A stretch of 64,000 nucleotides of DNA, taken from NCBI GenBank assembly GCA_039621445.1, contig CP154957.1:9157071-9221070 (forward strand). Reading direction: 5' to 3'. Positions 1 to 50,800 of this stretch are shown here, in pieces. The translations under genes and the position numbers were made by a program. This DNA is from Euglena gracilis. Taxonomy: Eukaryota; Euglenida; Euglenophyceae; Euglenales. Each line of letters begins with the position of its first letter. Position 1 is the stretch's first letter. The notes below the pieces were generated by a model, which saw only the letters and a program-made list of their open reading frames with translations, was not told the origin of the DNA and did not search any database.

Positions 1-455
1 ATACCCACACGCATACCTGTGCCCATTCCCATAATCATCCCATACCCATATGCAAACCCGTCCCCATCCCCAAAACCCATACCCCATCAAATCCCATATC
101 CGTTCCCACACATCCATACCCATACCCATATCCATACCCATACCTATACCCACACCCACACCCACACCCACACCCACATCCATACCCATACCCATATCCA
201 TACCCATACCTATACCCACACCCACACCCACACCCACACCCACACCCACATCCATACCCATACCCATATCCATACCCATACCTATACCCACACCCACACC
301 CATACCCATACCTATATCCATACCCAAACCTATACCCACACCCATACCCATCCCCATACCCATACCCAAACCAACGCCCCTGCCCACACCCACACCCACA
401 CCCGCATTCATACCCACACCCATCCTGTCCACACCCACCATACCTATGCCACCCT
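1..455. repeat. CCCATA/CCCACA hexanucleotide satellite
   Basis: About 450 bases are built from CCCATA, CCCACA and CCTATA hexamers with few interruptions. Long open frames on both strands here (poly His-Thr, Pro-Ile, Gly-Cys-Tyr) are by-products of the 6-base period and are not genes. The tract runs off the left edge and ends just before a splice acceptor at 461-464. Confidence 0.9.
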
Positions 456-464
456 CCGTCGCAG

Positions 465-607
465 GCAGTGCTCTCGGGCCCCAGCCAGGGCCGCATCGTG
501 CCCCGGGGGGAGTTCGCCACCGCCGCCGACTGCCGCGCCGCCGCTGTGGCGCTGCAGTCCGCCGAGGCCTGCCCCAGGCCGCCCCAACCACCCCTTCGGG
601 CCACGGG
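465..607 (+). CDS. Exon of EF-hand-like gene (approximate 3' end)
   Basis: Begins after the acceptor GTCGCAG and reads VLSGPSQGRIVPRG, EFATAADCRAAAVAL and so on at about 70% GC, unlike the flanking repeat. Possible donors are GT at 608, 627 or 635. I prefer 608 because the sequence after about 630 belongs to a dispersed repeat also found at 3.5 kb. Confidence 0.45.
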
Positions 608-2122
608 GTGTATGGGATTGCAGCTGGTATCGAGGTGGGTACCCCACACGGGGTCCGGAACCCCCCAGATCTTGGAGGAAGTGTCTGGACCCCCTCCCTC
701 CCCTCCTTGGCAGGACCTTAAAACACATAAAATCTTTCTTCTGGCGCTGGGCGGAATCCAAAGAAAAAGGTACAAAAAATGGACGAAAAATGACTTCTCT
801 GCACATTTTTTGGATGTTTTGGTGTTTTCACATGGAAAAAAAGTCAACAAAAATTTTTGGATTTCTTTTTAAAGAGGATCAGGGATTTCCCAAAATTTTT
901 GTGCTGGTGTCCGGCTTTTGATCTTCCAAAGAACCAAAAAATTTCTCGGCCTACCGTTTCGAGGTAAGTGGAAGGGTACCCCCCCCCATGTTGGGAGGGG
1001 GTTCCATCCCCTCCTCAGGGCTTCCCCTGCATCCCCACCTCTCCCCCTGCTCCTGAATGCTTTCGTTCTTTCAAGGACAGCAGCGAAGACTCCACGTCGC
1101 CGAAGTGTTGCATGTTTTAGTCCATTTTCTGGAAAAAAATATTTCGCCACCCCTGAAATGGAAGTGCAGATCTTTTGCCAATGTCTCAAAAAAAGCACAC
1201 AAACACAGCGTTGGCGGAGATGGACTGCCGTTGATTAATGACCACCCTGCAGACCGAACAAGAGCTTTCCATCCCTACTGCATATGATGGTCCCGGCCTA
1301 GGGGGAGTCCATTGTGGTTGGCCCCACGGGGGACCCAGCGCCGGTGCTGCCCATCGGGTGGCAGGGAAGCGGTCCTCCCGGCGACCCGCCTGAAGGCGTT
1401 GGCGGTGAGCTCTCTGCGGTGCGGTGCGTGGCGGCTGCCCTCGGCGTGGACCCCGAGCACCCGACGGCTCACGGTGCTGCGTTTGGGTTGTGCTCCAGGT
1501 GGGCACGGGGGGCTTCCAGGTTGGGTTCCTTAATACCCTCTCCCGTGCCCAACGAACACCTCCTGCTTGGGCCGCAATCGTTACCACAAAGCACTTATGG
1601 CTGACCAGGGCCGACCAGTCATCATTGTTAGTTTGTGGCAACCAAAGTCAAAAGTCAAAAGCATCAGAAAGTTGTCAAACGTGGCCAAAGAGCAGGAGAA
1701 GTGGCCAAAAGTGCCAAACGTGCCCAGAAGTGGGGAAAGAACGGCCAAAAAAGGCAACCAGAAGCAGCCAACAGTGGTAAAAAAAAAAGTGGCCAAGAGT
1801 GGGCAAAGATGGCCAAAGCAGCCATAAGTGGACAAATGTGGCAAAAAGTGCACAAAAAGGGACCAGAAGCACCACGGTGGCCAAAAGTGGCTAGAACAGT
1901 CAGAAACAGCCAAAAGCGGGCAAAAGTGCATTTGCATGGTCATTACATCTGTTTTTTTTTTTTGAAAAAATTGGTTATACCTCCTACCTGCGGCTGACCA
2001 GGACCGACCAGAGCACCAAAATGGGGAGTGTGAAAAGTGACGCAACCTGTTGTAGTGCGGAGCCGTCGCTTGACATGGAGGAGTTCACGCGGTTCCTGCT
2101 GAATGCCCTCGCTCACAGCTGA
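465..2122 (+). CDS. EF-hand-like protein, C-terminal exons (5' part outside window)
   Basis: Three GC-rich exons (465 to about 607, 1365-1486, 2056-2122) read as the end of a small EF-hand-like protein. The second exon carries a helix and the phrase LGVDPEHPT. The last ends SLDMEEFTRFLLNALAHS then TGA, matching the second half of an EF-hand (D-x-E-E-F after the loop) in calmodulin/centrin-type proteins. The second and third exons join in phase (TTTGG plus T gives Phe-Gly, then AEPSLD). The calcium loop is incomplete in what I can see, so binding is not assured. The first exon is less certain and its frame link to the second is not proven. The start lies left of the window. A regulatory calcium-sensor role is family inference only. 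Confidence 0.55.
630..1045. repeat. Dispersed repeat R1, copy 1
   Basis: This 415-bp block matches 3510-3990 in order: a GAGGT[GA]GGT start, a G/C-run segment, CTCCTTG[GA]CAGG, CTTC[TC]GGCGCTG, a 'TTTTTTGATGTnTTGGTGTTTTC' stretch, an AATCAGGG segment, and the end TTTCGAGGTAAGTGG. It fills most of an intron and carries no recognisable gene. Confidence 0.7.
1046..1364. other. Intron remainder, nothing recognised
   Basis: Mixed-composition sequence between repeat R1 and the exon at 1365. I see no coding signature, RNA gene or clear repeat. Confidence 0.5.
1365..1486 (+). CDS. Exon of EF-hand-like gene
   Basis: Flanked by GGGTGGCAG and a GT donor at 1487. Frame: GSGPPGDPPEGVGGELSAVR, then CVAAALGVDPEHPTAHG. 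The 122 nt end in phase 2, which fits the next exon. Confidence 0.55.
1635..1945. repeat. Degenerate tandem repeat of AAGTGGCCAAA-type units
   Basis: About 300 bases of loosely repeated 10-13 base units (AGTGGCCAAAAGTG, AGTGGGCAAAG, AGTGGACAAATG). The Lys/Gln/Ser-rich open frame across it comes from the repeat. Confidence 0.75.
2056..2122 (+). CDS. Last exon of EF-hand-like gene
   Basis: Starts after TTGTAG, completes a Gly codon with T, then reads AEPSLDMEEFTRFLLNALAHS and stops with TGA (2120-2122). DMEEF followed by a hydrophobic helix is the exit half of an EF-hand. Confidence 0.6.
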
Positions 2123-3235
2123 GCCACCAGGGCTCTCTTCTGCATTTCCCAGCCTTGCACACAGCCACCCTTCTTCCGCTGCCCAGGCACCACCCAGACA
2201 CCCAGCAGGCGGATCCAACAGACGCAGACGGAGGCGATGGAACGGGCAGCCATGCATGGATTTGCCATTTCCCCCCTGGTGTTCTCCCGGTTCAATTTCC
2301 AGTCCGGCCCACTTCCATCCAGGGACCCCCAGGGGCTGGCAGCCAGCAGCGTTTTCCAAGTTGTTCAAATCCCCCAGCCTCTGAGTTGGACCGCCTCCAG
2401 GGGGCCGTTGAGCGATGCCCGACACCGACAACAGTTCGTTCCCCTCCACGGATTCCTGGATTCCTGATCCATGTATCTTACGTCTCCGAACCGTCATCGG
2501 ACGTGTTCACAGCAACTGCAGCTGCGATATCGACCATGATGAATATGCCTCCTTTGGCAGGCATGCACAGCAATGTAGCCTGTAATTCTTGTAGACTTCC
2601 TACCTTTCTTTTATGTCATTGACAGCGGAAGGTGGCAATGCATCCGACAGTTGTTTGGTCCAGAGACACCACCCGTGTCCTGAAGTGGGGCTGCTTTGAG
2701 GAAAAGATGGGTGCTGGCTGGTCTGGCTTGTCTAAAATGGGCTGCACTGTACCTTCTAAGAAAAATCGCTTGATTGAACCCCGATTTCCTCCCCTGCTTT
2801 TTTCTCTCACTACCGCTTGGGTTTTGACGAAGCAATGACCTTTTGCAAATAATTCAAAGACAGTCTTCTCACCGAAATTCCATATGCATCGGGTTTGTCC
2901 TCAGTGGATTTCATGCGAAGGCGAAGCTATGTTGCCCCGTCGGCGGCAGTAATTGACTGTGGGAATCTTTCGTGGCAGCAATTGGTTGGTAGTTTGGAGT
3001 TAATGGGTCAGAATTATTGCCGCTGCGTCAGGGCCTTCTGGTGGGCTGCATGAAGCTGCTGATAAGACCTCTCAAATAAATTACCCAAAACTCTTTATTT
3101 GGACTCCTCCTGTGTGATGCTCCACCTCTCTCGGGTGAACACATTCGGTCCTGCCCACGCACCCTGATGCCTTGTGGGACTTCTTGTTTGCCTTCAATCC
3201 CAAACACAAGACCTCTTCCAGCCAGCCTGGATCAT
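2123..3235. other. Intergenic, nothing recognised
   Basis: Balanced-composition sequence after the stop codon. Open frames on both strands are short and lack exon-like GC bias, and none was recognised. An AATAAATT motif lies near 3075. Confidence 0.4.
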
Positions 3236-3509
3236 TAGATGTTTTTTTTAAGTTTCGTGACTGGGGGGGATGGGTGGGTCCCGGCTGAGCCCCCCCTCGG
3301 GGGGGGGGGGCGACTGGGTACCCCAAGGAAGGTTTTTCCCTCCATTTTTGGCCCGAAATGCAAAAAAGTTTTTGGCACCCAAAATTTGACCCCACCAAAA
3401 ATGGGTCCCCCCCGCCCCCCCCCCCCCCCCCGCGCGGGGGTCAGGCGATGGGAGAGTGGGTGCAGACCCCCCCCTCCCCCCGGCCCCAGGGATGGATGGG
3501 AAGCCCTTC
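3236..3509. repeat. G/C-run repeat arm
   Basis: Contains GGGATGGGTGGGTCCCGGCTGAG followed by long C and G runs. It resembles the outer arm of repeats near 29.25 and 37.86 kb (GGGTGGGTCCGGCCGAG). Confidence 0.5.
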
Positions 3510-3990
3510 GGTATTGAGGTAGGTGGTAGGGGGGGGTCCCGACCACCCCCCCCCCCCCCGGGGGGGTAAGGGGGGAGGGGGGGGGGTGCGGACCACCCCC
3601 CCCCCCCAGATGTTGGGAGGGGGGGTCCGGACCCCCCCACCCCCCCCTCCTTGACAGGTGCCAAAAATAGCAGAAAATTTTCTTCCGGCGCTGCGCGCCG
3701 GAAAATGAGCAAAAAACACCCCTTTTGCTGACTTTTGGCCATATTGCCCATTTTTTGATGTGTTGGTGTTTTCCCCCCAAAACATGTTCAAAAAAATTCA
3801 AAAAATGAGCATTTTTGGATCGATTTTCAAAGAAAAATCAGGGGTTTTTGACCGATTCCGACCCGATTTCCGGCCCTTTGCCCGTCCATGAAATCGAAAA
3901 AATTTCGGCCCCCCCTCAGTTTCGAGGTAGGAGGGGGGGGTCCGACCCACCCCCCCCCCTCCGTGTCGGGAGGGGGGGGTCCGACCCACC
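3510..3990. repeat. Dispersed repeat R1, copy 2
   Basis: Second copy of the block at 630-1045. It carries a near-perfect hairpin, CCGGCGCTGCGCGCCGG, at about 3686-3702, where copy 1 has CTGGCGCTGGGCGG. It ends CAGTTTCGAGGTAGG with expanded G and C runs. Confidence 0.7.
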
Positions 3991-4110
3991 CCCCCCCCCT
4001 CAAGGCTTCCCATCCATCCCTGCCCGGCCCTAAAATAGCCTCTGCTAGACATCACCACATGCGCAGCGTCGGGTGTGCGCATTCTTGGGGCCGGTCCACC
4101 ACTTCCAGGG

Positions 4111-19244
<15,134 letters not shown>

Positions 19245-19839
19245 CGTCGGCCAATCTGCCCACAGCGCTCACCCCCGCGAGGGAGGCAGAGGTGGCTGGA
19301 GAGCCCCCCCCCCCCCAGCATCCTGTTGCCTTCCAACTCCTGTGGGACCAGGCTGTACCACTGCTCGGGGCAGGCCACGCGCTGTAAATCCTTTCGTTGG
19401 CCATCTGACCCATCTTTCAACCGTCGTCGAAACGGCCAAGTGCCAAGGCTGTGGATCTGACCAATGTCTCCATTTGATGGCATTTGCGCCCGTTGTTGTT
19501 GCCGTGTTTGTCCCTGGACTGCTGGCTGGTCGTGTGCAAGTGGGGAGTCATGATATTGGACACATTGCTGCTGTAAAATACTCTCCTTCATACCCGCACA
19601 TGATGTTCCATCAGCAGCCCGTGGCATTCCTTTGGGCTTTGTTTGAAAATGTGGCAATTAATTTTTTATAGAATAATGTTACACAAACAGTACATTATGT
19701 TCATTGAAATGAGATGTAATTTGGAATTTGGGGTGTGCTTCCAACCTCGATGGTGGTCTTCGTCTCAAAACTCTTCTCTCGGACTTTTTTGGAGTTTTTT
19801 TTTTATCTGCCCTCTTTTATCTGCGCTCTTCATTTGCAG
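19245..19839. other. Intergenic, nothing recognised
   Basis: Between the stop at 19244 and the next exon. An open + frame of 109 codons (19342-19671) has no recognised domain. T-rich before 19839. Confidence 0.4.
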
Positions 19840-44448
<24,609 letters not shown>

Positions 44449-46556
44449 GTGCCGCTGCTCTTTTCCATTGGCACGCATTCATGTACTCAGAAAGGCAACA
44501 CACATGTTCGATGCATGCACACAAACACACGTGCGCACGTTTCACATTTCATTCACAGGTATCCACCACGCATTTATGCGCATATATGCACATCTGCACA
44601 CAACGTCCTGACCTCATGAACGCCACGCCAGCAACAATCGACACATCTGAGGCAGAAGCGGGAAGTTTTAGTTTGACCGGCTCCCTCTGTGGCTGTTCCA
44701 ACTGGGTGGGCCCTTTTTTAAACAGGAAGTCTGCGTACGACTTGTTCTGGACTATCCCATTATTGATTGGACCCTTGTGCATTGGCATATATACATTTTT
44801 TCTCGACGTTCCATAAGCAGCCTCACACATTTCCTTGAAAGAAATGTCATTATAAATTATGCATAACATGCATAATTTGTAAATAAAAAAATTTTCAATA
44901 AAAAATTTCATTGTATAATATATGTTATTTGATAGAATATGTGGAGAGATATACACATATGCATGATATGTATGTATATGTTTTTTTTTTCATATATGAT
45001 ACACATATATCATGTATATATATATATATGTATTTTTCATGTATTATATATGTATGTAATCCACATAATTTTATAATGAACACAAAATTACACATGACAT
45101 ATACATACCTTGTATATAGTGATGTAAACTGTAATTTTATTACACATATGCATAATCTGTAAATTACATGTACGTATTGTATATAATTTGCATGAATACA
45201 TAATGCTCATGGCAGCCAAGTGACAAATGCCCCCCACCAGGGGGGGGGGTCGTCAGTCACCACCAGGGAGGGGGGACGCGTTGGTCCCAATATGGTTCCA
45301 ACGCCAGGAGAATTTCAGGGTAATTGTATGGTCTATGTCGGAGGGTCCCCAATTTTTAGTAATTTGCCATAAGTTAGGAAAATATGGAAACTTAGGCTGA
45401 ATTCAAGGAAAATTTATGGGGCTTGAAGGATTTTTTCCAAAACGAGGATTTAATTTCTTCCCGCTTGACTTGACCCCACCCCCCCCCCCGGGGGGTGGGT
45501 GACTGGTTTTTTTCAGAGTGACTGACTGGTTTTTGGCCCGGACCCCTCCCCCCCAGGGGGGGGGCCGGCCAGGGGTGGTCAAAAGTGGATTGAGGGACCC
45601 CGTCGCCGAATGGCGCCGGAAGGAAAAAATTTTTTGGGCCTAAAATGTCCTAAAGTGACTGGAAAGTGGCCGTTTTTCTGAGTGGCCGACCCCCCCCCCC
45701 CCCGGGGGGGGGAGTGACAGGGTGGGTTTTTGAAAAGGAGTGACTGGCGGGGTTTTTTTAAAAAGTGAAGTGATGCCCCCCCCCCCCCCGGGGGTCGGTA
45801 AGCCAACTGTATGGTGGGGGGGTCGACCCACCCCGGTGGTCCGACCCCCCCCACTAGGTGACAAGCAAACAACAAAAGCAACCCATTTTTAAGTTCTTCA
45901 CGAGACGCACAATGCATCATTTGCACCTGGAGTGCGGTTACGGTTGTCTTGCCTGAGGGGGGCTTTTATTCGGGGGGGGGGCATTATTGGGGGGGGCTTT
46001 TATTTGGGCTTTTATTTAGGTGGGTTATTTACATACCCACAGGTGGGCGGGAGACACACCTTCCCCCAGGAACCAACCACCGAATAGAAACCTGGGGAGG
46101 GGCTTCTATGTGTGGGTGGGTGTTTGTGTGGGTACAGCAGTGGATCACGGAGTCACTTGTGATGTTGTTCCGATGCTTGCTCGCTGTATATCACTGAATA
46201 GGTTTCCTGCACGCGCTTTCATGTGCCCCCCTCCCTGTCCTTATGACCCAAGGTTGTGTGCTCATGGGGAAAGTGTGTTGTCCGTCAGTGTTGTGGTTTT
46301 GCCCCAGGCATTGTCAGGGGAAGACAACCCTGCCAACTCTTGTCTGTTGCCGTAAAAAACGAGCTCTGCTTCGCCCTCCTGGGGGTGATGGAGGTTGGGG
46401 GGGCTGCAAAAATGAGGTCAAAAAACAAGCGGGACAGCACCTTGTGGGGAAGGTTGGCCAAGGCCCTTTCAGTGTTTCAGTGGGAAACAGGCGAAAGTTG
46501 TCCTAAAAATATGGACGGCACCCGAACGATTAGGGCGCAAGTACCCAATTCGAGCC
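44449..46556. other. AT-rich and repeat-rich, no gene seen
   Basis: 44820-45200 is AT-rich with TATATG and ACATATGCATAAT words. 45210-45850 holds the GTGACTGACTGG family with long C/G runs (twice 'GTGACTGACTGGTTTTT'-like). 45950-46110 holds 'GGGGGGCTTTTATTCGGGGG' words related to 22.1-22.5 kb. No further dCache exon or effector domain found. Confidence 0.5.
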
Positions 46557-46763
46557 GCCGATCCCTCCCTCCCTCCCTCCCTCCCTCCCGCCCTCCCTCC
46601 CTCCCTCCCTCCCTCCCTCCTCCCTCCCCCGCTCCCTTCCTCCCTACCTCCCTCCCTGCCTCCCTCCCCCCCTCCCTCCCTCCCTCCCTCCCTCCCTCCC
46701 TCCCTCCCTCCCTCCCTCCCTCCCTCCCTCCCTCCCTCCCTCCCTCCTCTCCCTCCCTCCCTG
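46557..46763. repeat. (CCCT)n microsatellite
   Basis: About 200 bases of CCCT/CCTC with a few substitutions; purine-rich on the other strand. Confidence 0.95.
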
Positions 46764-46886
46764 TGTGCTGTGGGTAGTCTGTGTCCCTTCCGTAGAGTAT
46801 TGTTTTCTAATACATTTATTTTGATGTTCTTTTGAAATGTATTTTAATAAATCACTGATGTAAAATGCCCACTTCCTCGCCCACAG

Positions 46887-46935
46887 ACGGCCGCCTTCGC
46901 CGGTGCCAACCCCTCTGTGGGCCGGCTGGAGACTG
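46887..46935 (+). CDS. Orphan exon
   Basis: Acceptor CCTCGCCCACAG, donor GTAGGC. Reads TAAFAGANPSVGRLET plus one base, GC-rich. Lies between the receptor-like gene and the dioxygenase. Phase fits the former's 44448 end (0) but no clear next exon, so ownership is open. Confidence 0.45.
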
Positions 46936-47039
46936 GTAGGCACCTTACGTGGCCCAAGCCTGACTGCCTCGTCTTCCGCCAGTTGCTGCCCCGGCTTTTG
47001 CAGTGTTGTTTTGTTGCACTTGTTGAAGCCTTGCATTGA

Positions 47040-47150
47040 CATTAAGATATATATTTATTATTATATATATATATATTTATATATACATTATATATATATA
47101 TATTATATATACATATATATATACATTATTTATATACATTTTTTTCCTAT
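47040..47150. repeat. (TA)n-rich tract
   Basis: ATATATAT repeats with TTATTA and ACATTA interruptions. Confidence 0.85.
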
Positions 47151-47364
47151 TCTGTGCACCTGAACGCTGATGAAATATTGCATCTGTCCGACCATTGAAA
47201 GATTTTCTCATGTAAATGTTATGATACAATTGATACGTCAACTGTTCCTTATAGAAATTTGCACACATAAACAAAAAGGGTTATGCCACCAGAACGGTAA
47301 TTGCGAACCTCATTATTTCACCCATTTTCCACCCCCCTGCTTGTGATGTGTGATGTGCATGTGA

Positions 47365-47366
47365 GT

Positions 47367-47402
<36 letters not shown>
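47365..47402. repeat. (CA)n microsatellite
   Basis: Pure CA repeat, about 38 bases. Confidence 0.9.
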
Positions 47403-47404
<2 letters not shown>

Positions 47405-47644
47405 ATATGTGTTGTTTTCTGTACATGAACAAGCAAATGTCTTCTTATGTTCATACATACGTACACACACACACACGCCTATGTATATGCATACACACAT
47501 GCATATATGTGCTTCTGTGCATTGTTTACGGGAAAAAACGCCGAAAAAAACGCTAAGACAGGTGCAAAACAAGGTCAATCCAGCCGGGATGAAGTGGATG
47601 GCCGCAATTTCGCTGTTGCACCGGTGTATTGCGGCCACCTGTAG

Positions 47645-47858
47645 CACCACCGAGCCGGCCCCAGCCCACCCCAAGCTGGTCCCCAAGCTGCACGCCCTGG
47701 TGGCCAGGGCCTGCCGGGCCTGTGCCCCGGTCTGGGCAGCGGGCGGGACAGCTGGGCTGCGGACAGGGGCCGGGGCGGTGTGCTCCGCCGGCCGGCCCTG
47801 CCGGGAGGGCCGGGCTACCGGCTGGACCACCTGCCGCTGCTGCTCATCCAGCGGGGAG
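47645..47858 (+). CDS. PhyH exon 1 seen (contains a frame change)
   Basis: Acceptor GCCACCTGTAG, donor GTCAGC. One frame reads TEPAPAHPKLVPKLHALVAR at the 5' side; another reads GGPGYRLDHLPLLLIQRGG at the 3' side. PhyH relatives have these two pieces almost adjacent, so a small GC-rich intron (about 47700-47808), a frameshift or an assembly slip lies between them. Confidence 0.55.
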
Positions 47859-50800
47859 GTCAGCCCCGTCCTCTGCGCTGGAAATCATTTTAGGCGTTCA
47901 TGGTGTCATTTGAGCACCCTTCGCAGTTGCGTTGGGTGGTATTTGCTTTTCTTTTTTTAAAAAAATGTTTGGTGACTTTGGGGGGCTCCGGGTCAAGTGG
48001 GCACATCCCACCCCTGTCCTTGACAAATGGCTGGTTCATGACAAACACCCAGCGTCAGTACCCAAAAATGCCCTGTTCCTTTTGGTACATGGCACAGCGT
48101 GTCCATGACCCCCTCCCCCCTGTGACAACCGCACTTTCCCCCTGCTTTGGCGTGCCAAGGACAAGAGGGCAGGAATGTACTTCCTGGGAGGGGGGGGGGG
48201 GCGTTGATTTCCTGTATTTTTAGCACGAGGCAAATTTTCCCCCAAACCCGCCCAGGGTTGGTGGTTGGGTGGGTGGGTGGGTGCCGACCTCCCCCCCCCC
48301 GTCCTCCAAAACCATCCGGTGGAGGAAGAAGGGTTGTGGTTGTCTAACACATATGCACAGGGGCCCGTTATCCAAAGCTCCAATGTCGGTCCCCATCCAG
48401 GGGTGGAGGGCTTCGACCTCCACGGCGGGGCAGTCGCCCACTGCCAGGCTTCTGCTTAAGGGTCTGGCTGGTGGGAATCCTGGTGGGTTTGTCCTCCCCC
48501 CCCAAGGGGGGTCTGCTGGCAGGGCAAGCCAGTGGAAACCCCAACGCCCTCCAAAATTGATGCCTGTTTTTGGCATGGGGGTTTCTGGGACAAAATCAGA
48601 CCAAAAAGCAGTCACAACTCCTATTTCCAACTTGGAGGATTTTTTTGTTCCAGTTGCCCCCCCCCCCCCAAGATGCAGCTCGTGAAGTCTTTGCAGTTGC
48701 TGGCCAAATGCCTGGCTAGTGGGCCCCCCCCCCCCCCCCCGGGTCCTTGAGCAAAAGCCTGCCCACGACGGGACGTGGAACCGAGAGCTGCGGTACGAGT
48801 GCCACAATGGCCGGCTGTACACCAACCTCCTTGCCCTGTCCGTCCAGCTGACCGACGTGGCGGCAGGTGCCACCTGTGGCCGTCCTTGGTTCCTTTTGTT
48901 CCATGGCCGTTCCTTTTGTTCATTAAGGTCTTGTTCTCTATTGTTCATAAAGGTATTGTGTAGAGAGTTAACATGAGCGTCACCTTTTTTTCTTACTTTC
49001 TTTTTTCCTCCAAAACATGTGCTCAGCACCATTCCTTTGGTGTTTCTTCAACACCAGTATTGTTGGGTCTCCTGGGTTGCAAATTCTAAATTTTAGGGTG
49101 GATTGTTGTAGTGCAAGAGTGAAAGTTGTAAAACTTTCGGCTTTGCTCCGGCTTGCTCTGGCCCCCCCTGTGGAACATCAATTTCAGGAGTTTGCTGTGT
49201 ATCTTGCAGGATGTGATTTGTACCCACGCATCGCAGGATCTGGGGGTTTCTGCATCGTGCCGGGCTCTCACAAAGCGAACTTTGCTTGCCCGCCCTCCAT
49301 CCAGGTCCGTCCTGCCTCATCCCAACCCACTAGTCAAATTGGCAAATGGCACCAAATCTGTGTTTGGTGGCAGGGAGAGGGAAATGCAATGCATTTTTTT
49401 TTTGCGTTCCCCCCCCCCGATTTTTGGCAAAATTTGTGTTTTTTTGTGGTTTTTTCCTGGCAATTTTTGGATTGTTGCCAGAATTTTTTGGACTCTGAAC
49501 AATTCATCATTTTGGCCCTGATCTTCCCACGAGACCAAGAATTTTGTCAATTTTTGTCGGTTTTTTTTTGTATTTTTTTGGTCGTCAAAGTGTTATCTTT
49601 ATTCTTTTTTTTTTTCAGCAGAGGTCTTTAAATTTTTTTTCCAGCAGAGCTGAAAATTTTGCAAAGTTCTCCCCAGTGGAAAAGTGCACATCCCGGTGGA
49701 GCTCCAAAAGGATTTTATGTGCAACTTGCGTTTTTTTTGTGTTTGTTTATTTACAATTTGCATTTTTATTGGCTTTTTTGCGTCGCGTTTTTTTATGTCC
49801 ATTTTGCGTCCTGCCCTGTTGGTGGCACAAACTGCATGACAGAGGCTCGTGAGCACCTTTATGTGTGGTGGATAGGAGCATACCACTGCTTACTGAGGTA
49901 TGGGCCCGCCCCCCCCCCCCTTTCACAGGGTGAGGACTGGTTCTTTTGAGGTTCCTGACTGGTTTTCGAGCTCTGGACCCCTCCCTTGCACTTGCAATTG
50001 CAATTGCAGGGTTTAAGCCACGAGGAAGCATCTGAATTGTCAGGGTTATTCATTTTTTAAGGCGTAAATTTCAAAAAAAATTATGGTTTTTTAAGACATT
50101 TTTGAATCCTTGAGGCGCCTATTTTCCAAGAAGGGAAGTCCAAGGACCATCCCGGCGGCGTGGAACAGGGGTCCAATATCAAAAAAAAGTCGAAACCCTC
50201 ATTTTTTTTGAATTTTTGAAACCATTTGCCCCCCAGAATCTGTTCATTTTTGCTCGAATTTCGAAATTTTGCCAGAAGGATTTTTTTTGAAGGTTTTTAA
50301 AGGGTTTTTTTTATGGTTTCTTAAGGCATTCTTGGCCAAAATTTAAAGCTGTTTTTTTTTGAAGGTTTTCTTTTAGTGCGCCTTAAAAAATCCGCCTTGT
50401 TGTTTGTTTATGAAACAATCCGGAAGAATTTGAGCCGTTTCGGCCTGAGTTGTCTGTTTTTTTTTGTCCCGGATTTGATGGCGCTGTGATCTGGCGATGC
50501 TGTGTGGTTCTCCCCACGCAGGCCCTGAAGAAGCACCTGCATGTTCTGGTGCAGCCGGAGCTGAAGGCGGGGGACGCCATTCTGTTCTCGGAGGCAACCA
50601 CGCATGGGGCTTTGCCATGGAGGCCCCAACCGGTGTGTTCTTCCAAGTGACATTGGCATGTCCCGTGTTACCCTGTTTGAGGTACCCCCAAACAACACCC
50701 TGTGTGTTCTTTCTGGGTCCGTTGCCGAAAATCCAAAGGAGGGGTCTTATTTTTTTGGGTCTACTTTTTGATTTTTTTTTGCAGAAAAGTTCGACCCAAA

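Noticed and set aside
19-921. Long open frames (up to 300 codons) over the first 900 bases
   Set aside because: They arise from the 6-base CCCATA/CCCACA satellite, which is open in several frames at once.
1581-2045. 154-codon minus frame rich in Phe/Trp/Leu, membrane-like
   Set aside because: Antisense of the degenerate AAGTGGCCAAA repeat.
46256-46777. Pro/Ser/Leu-rich 173-codon frame
   Set aside because: Created by the (CCCT)n tract.
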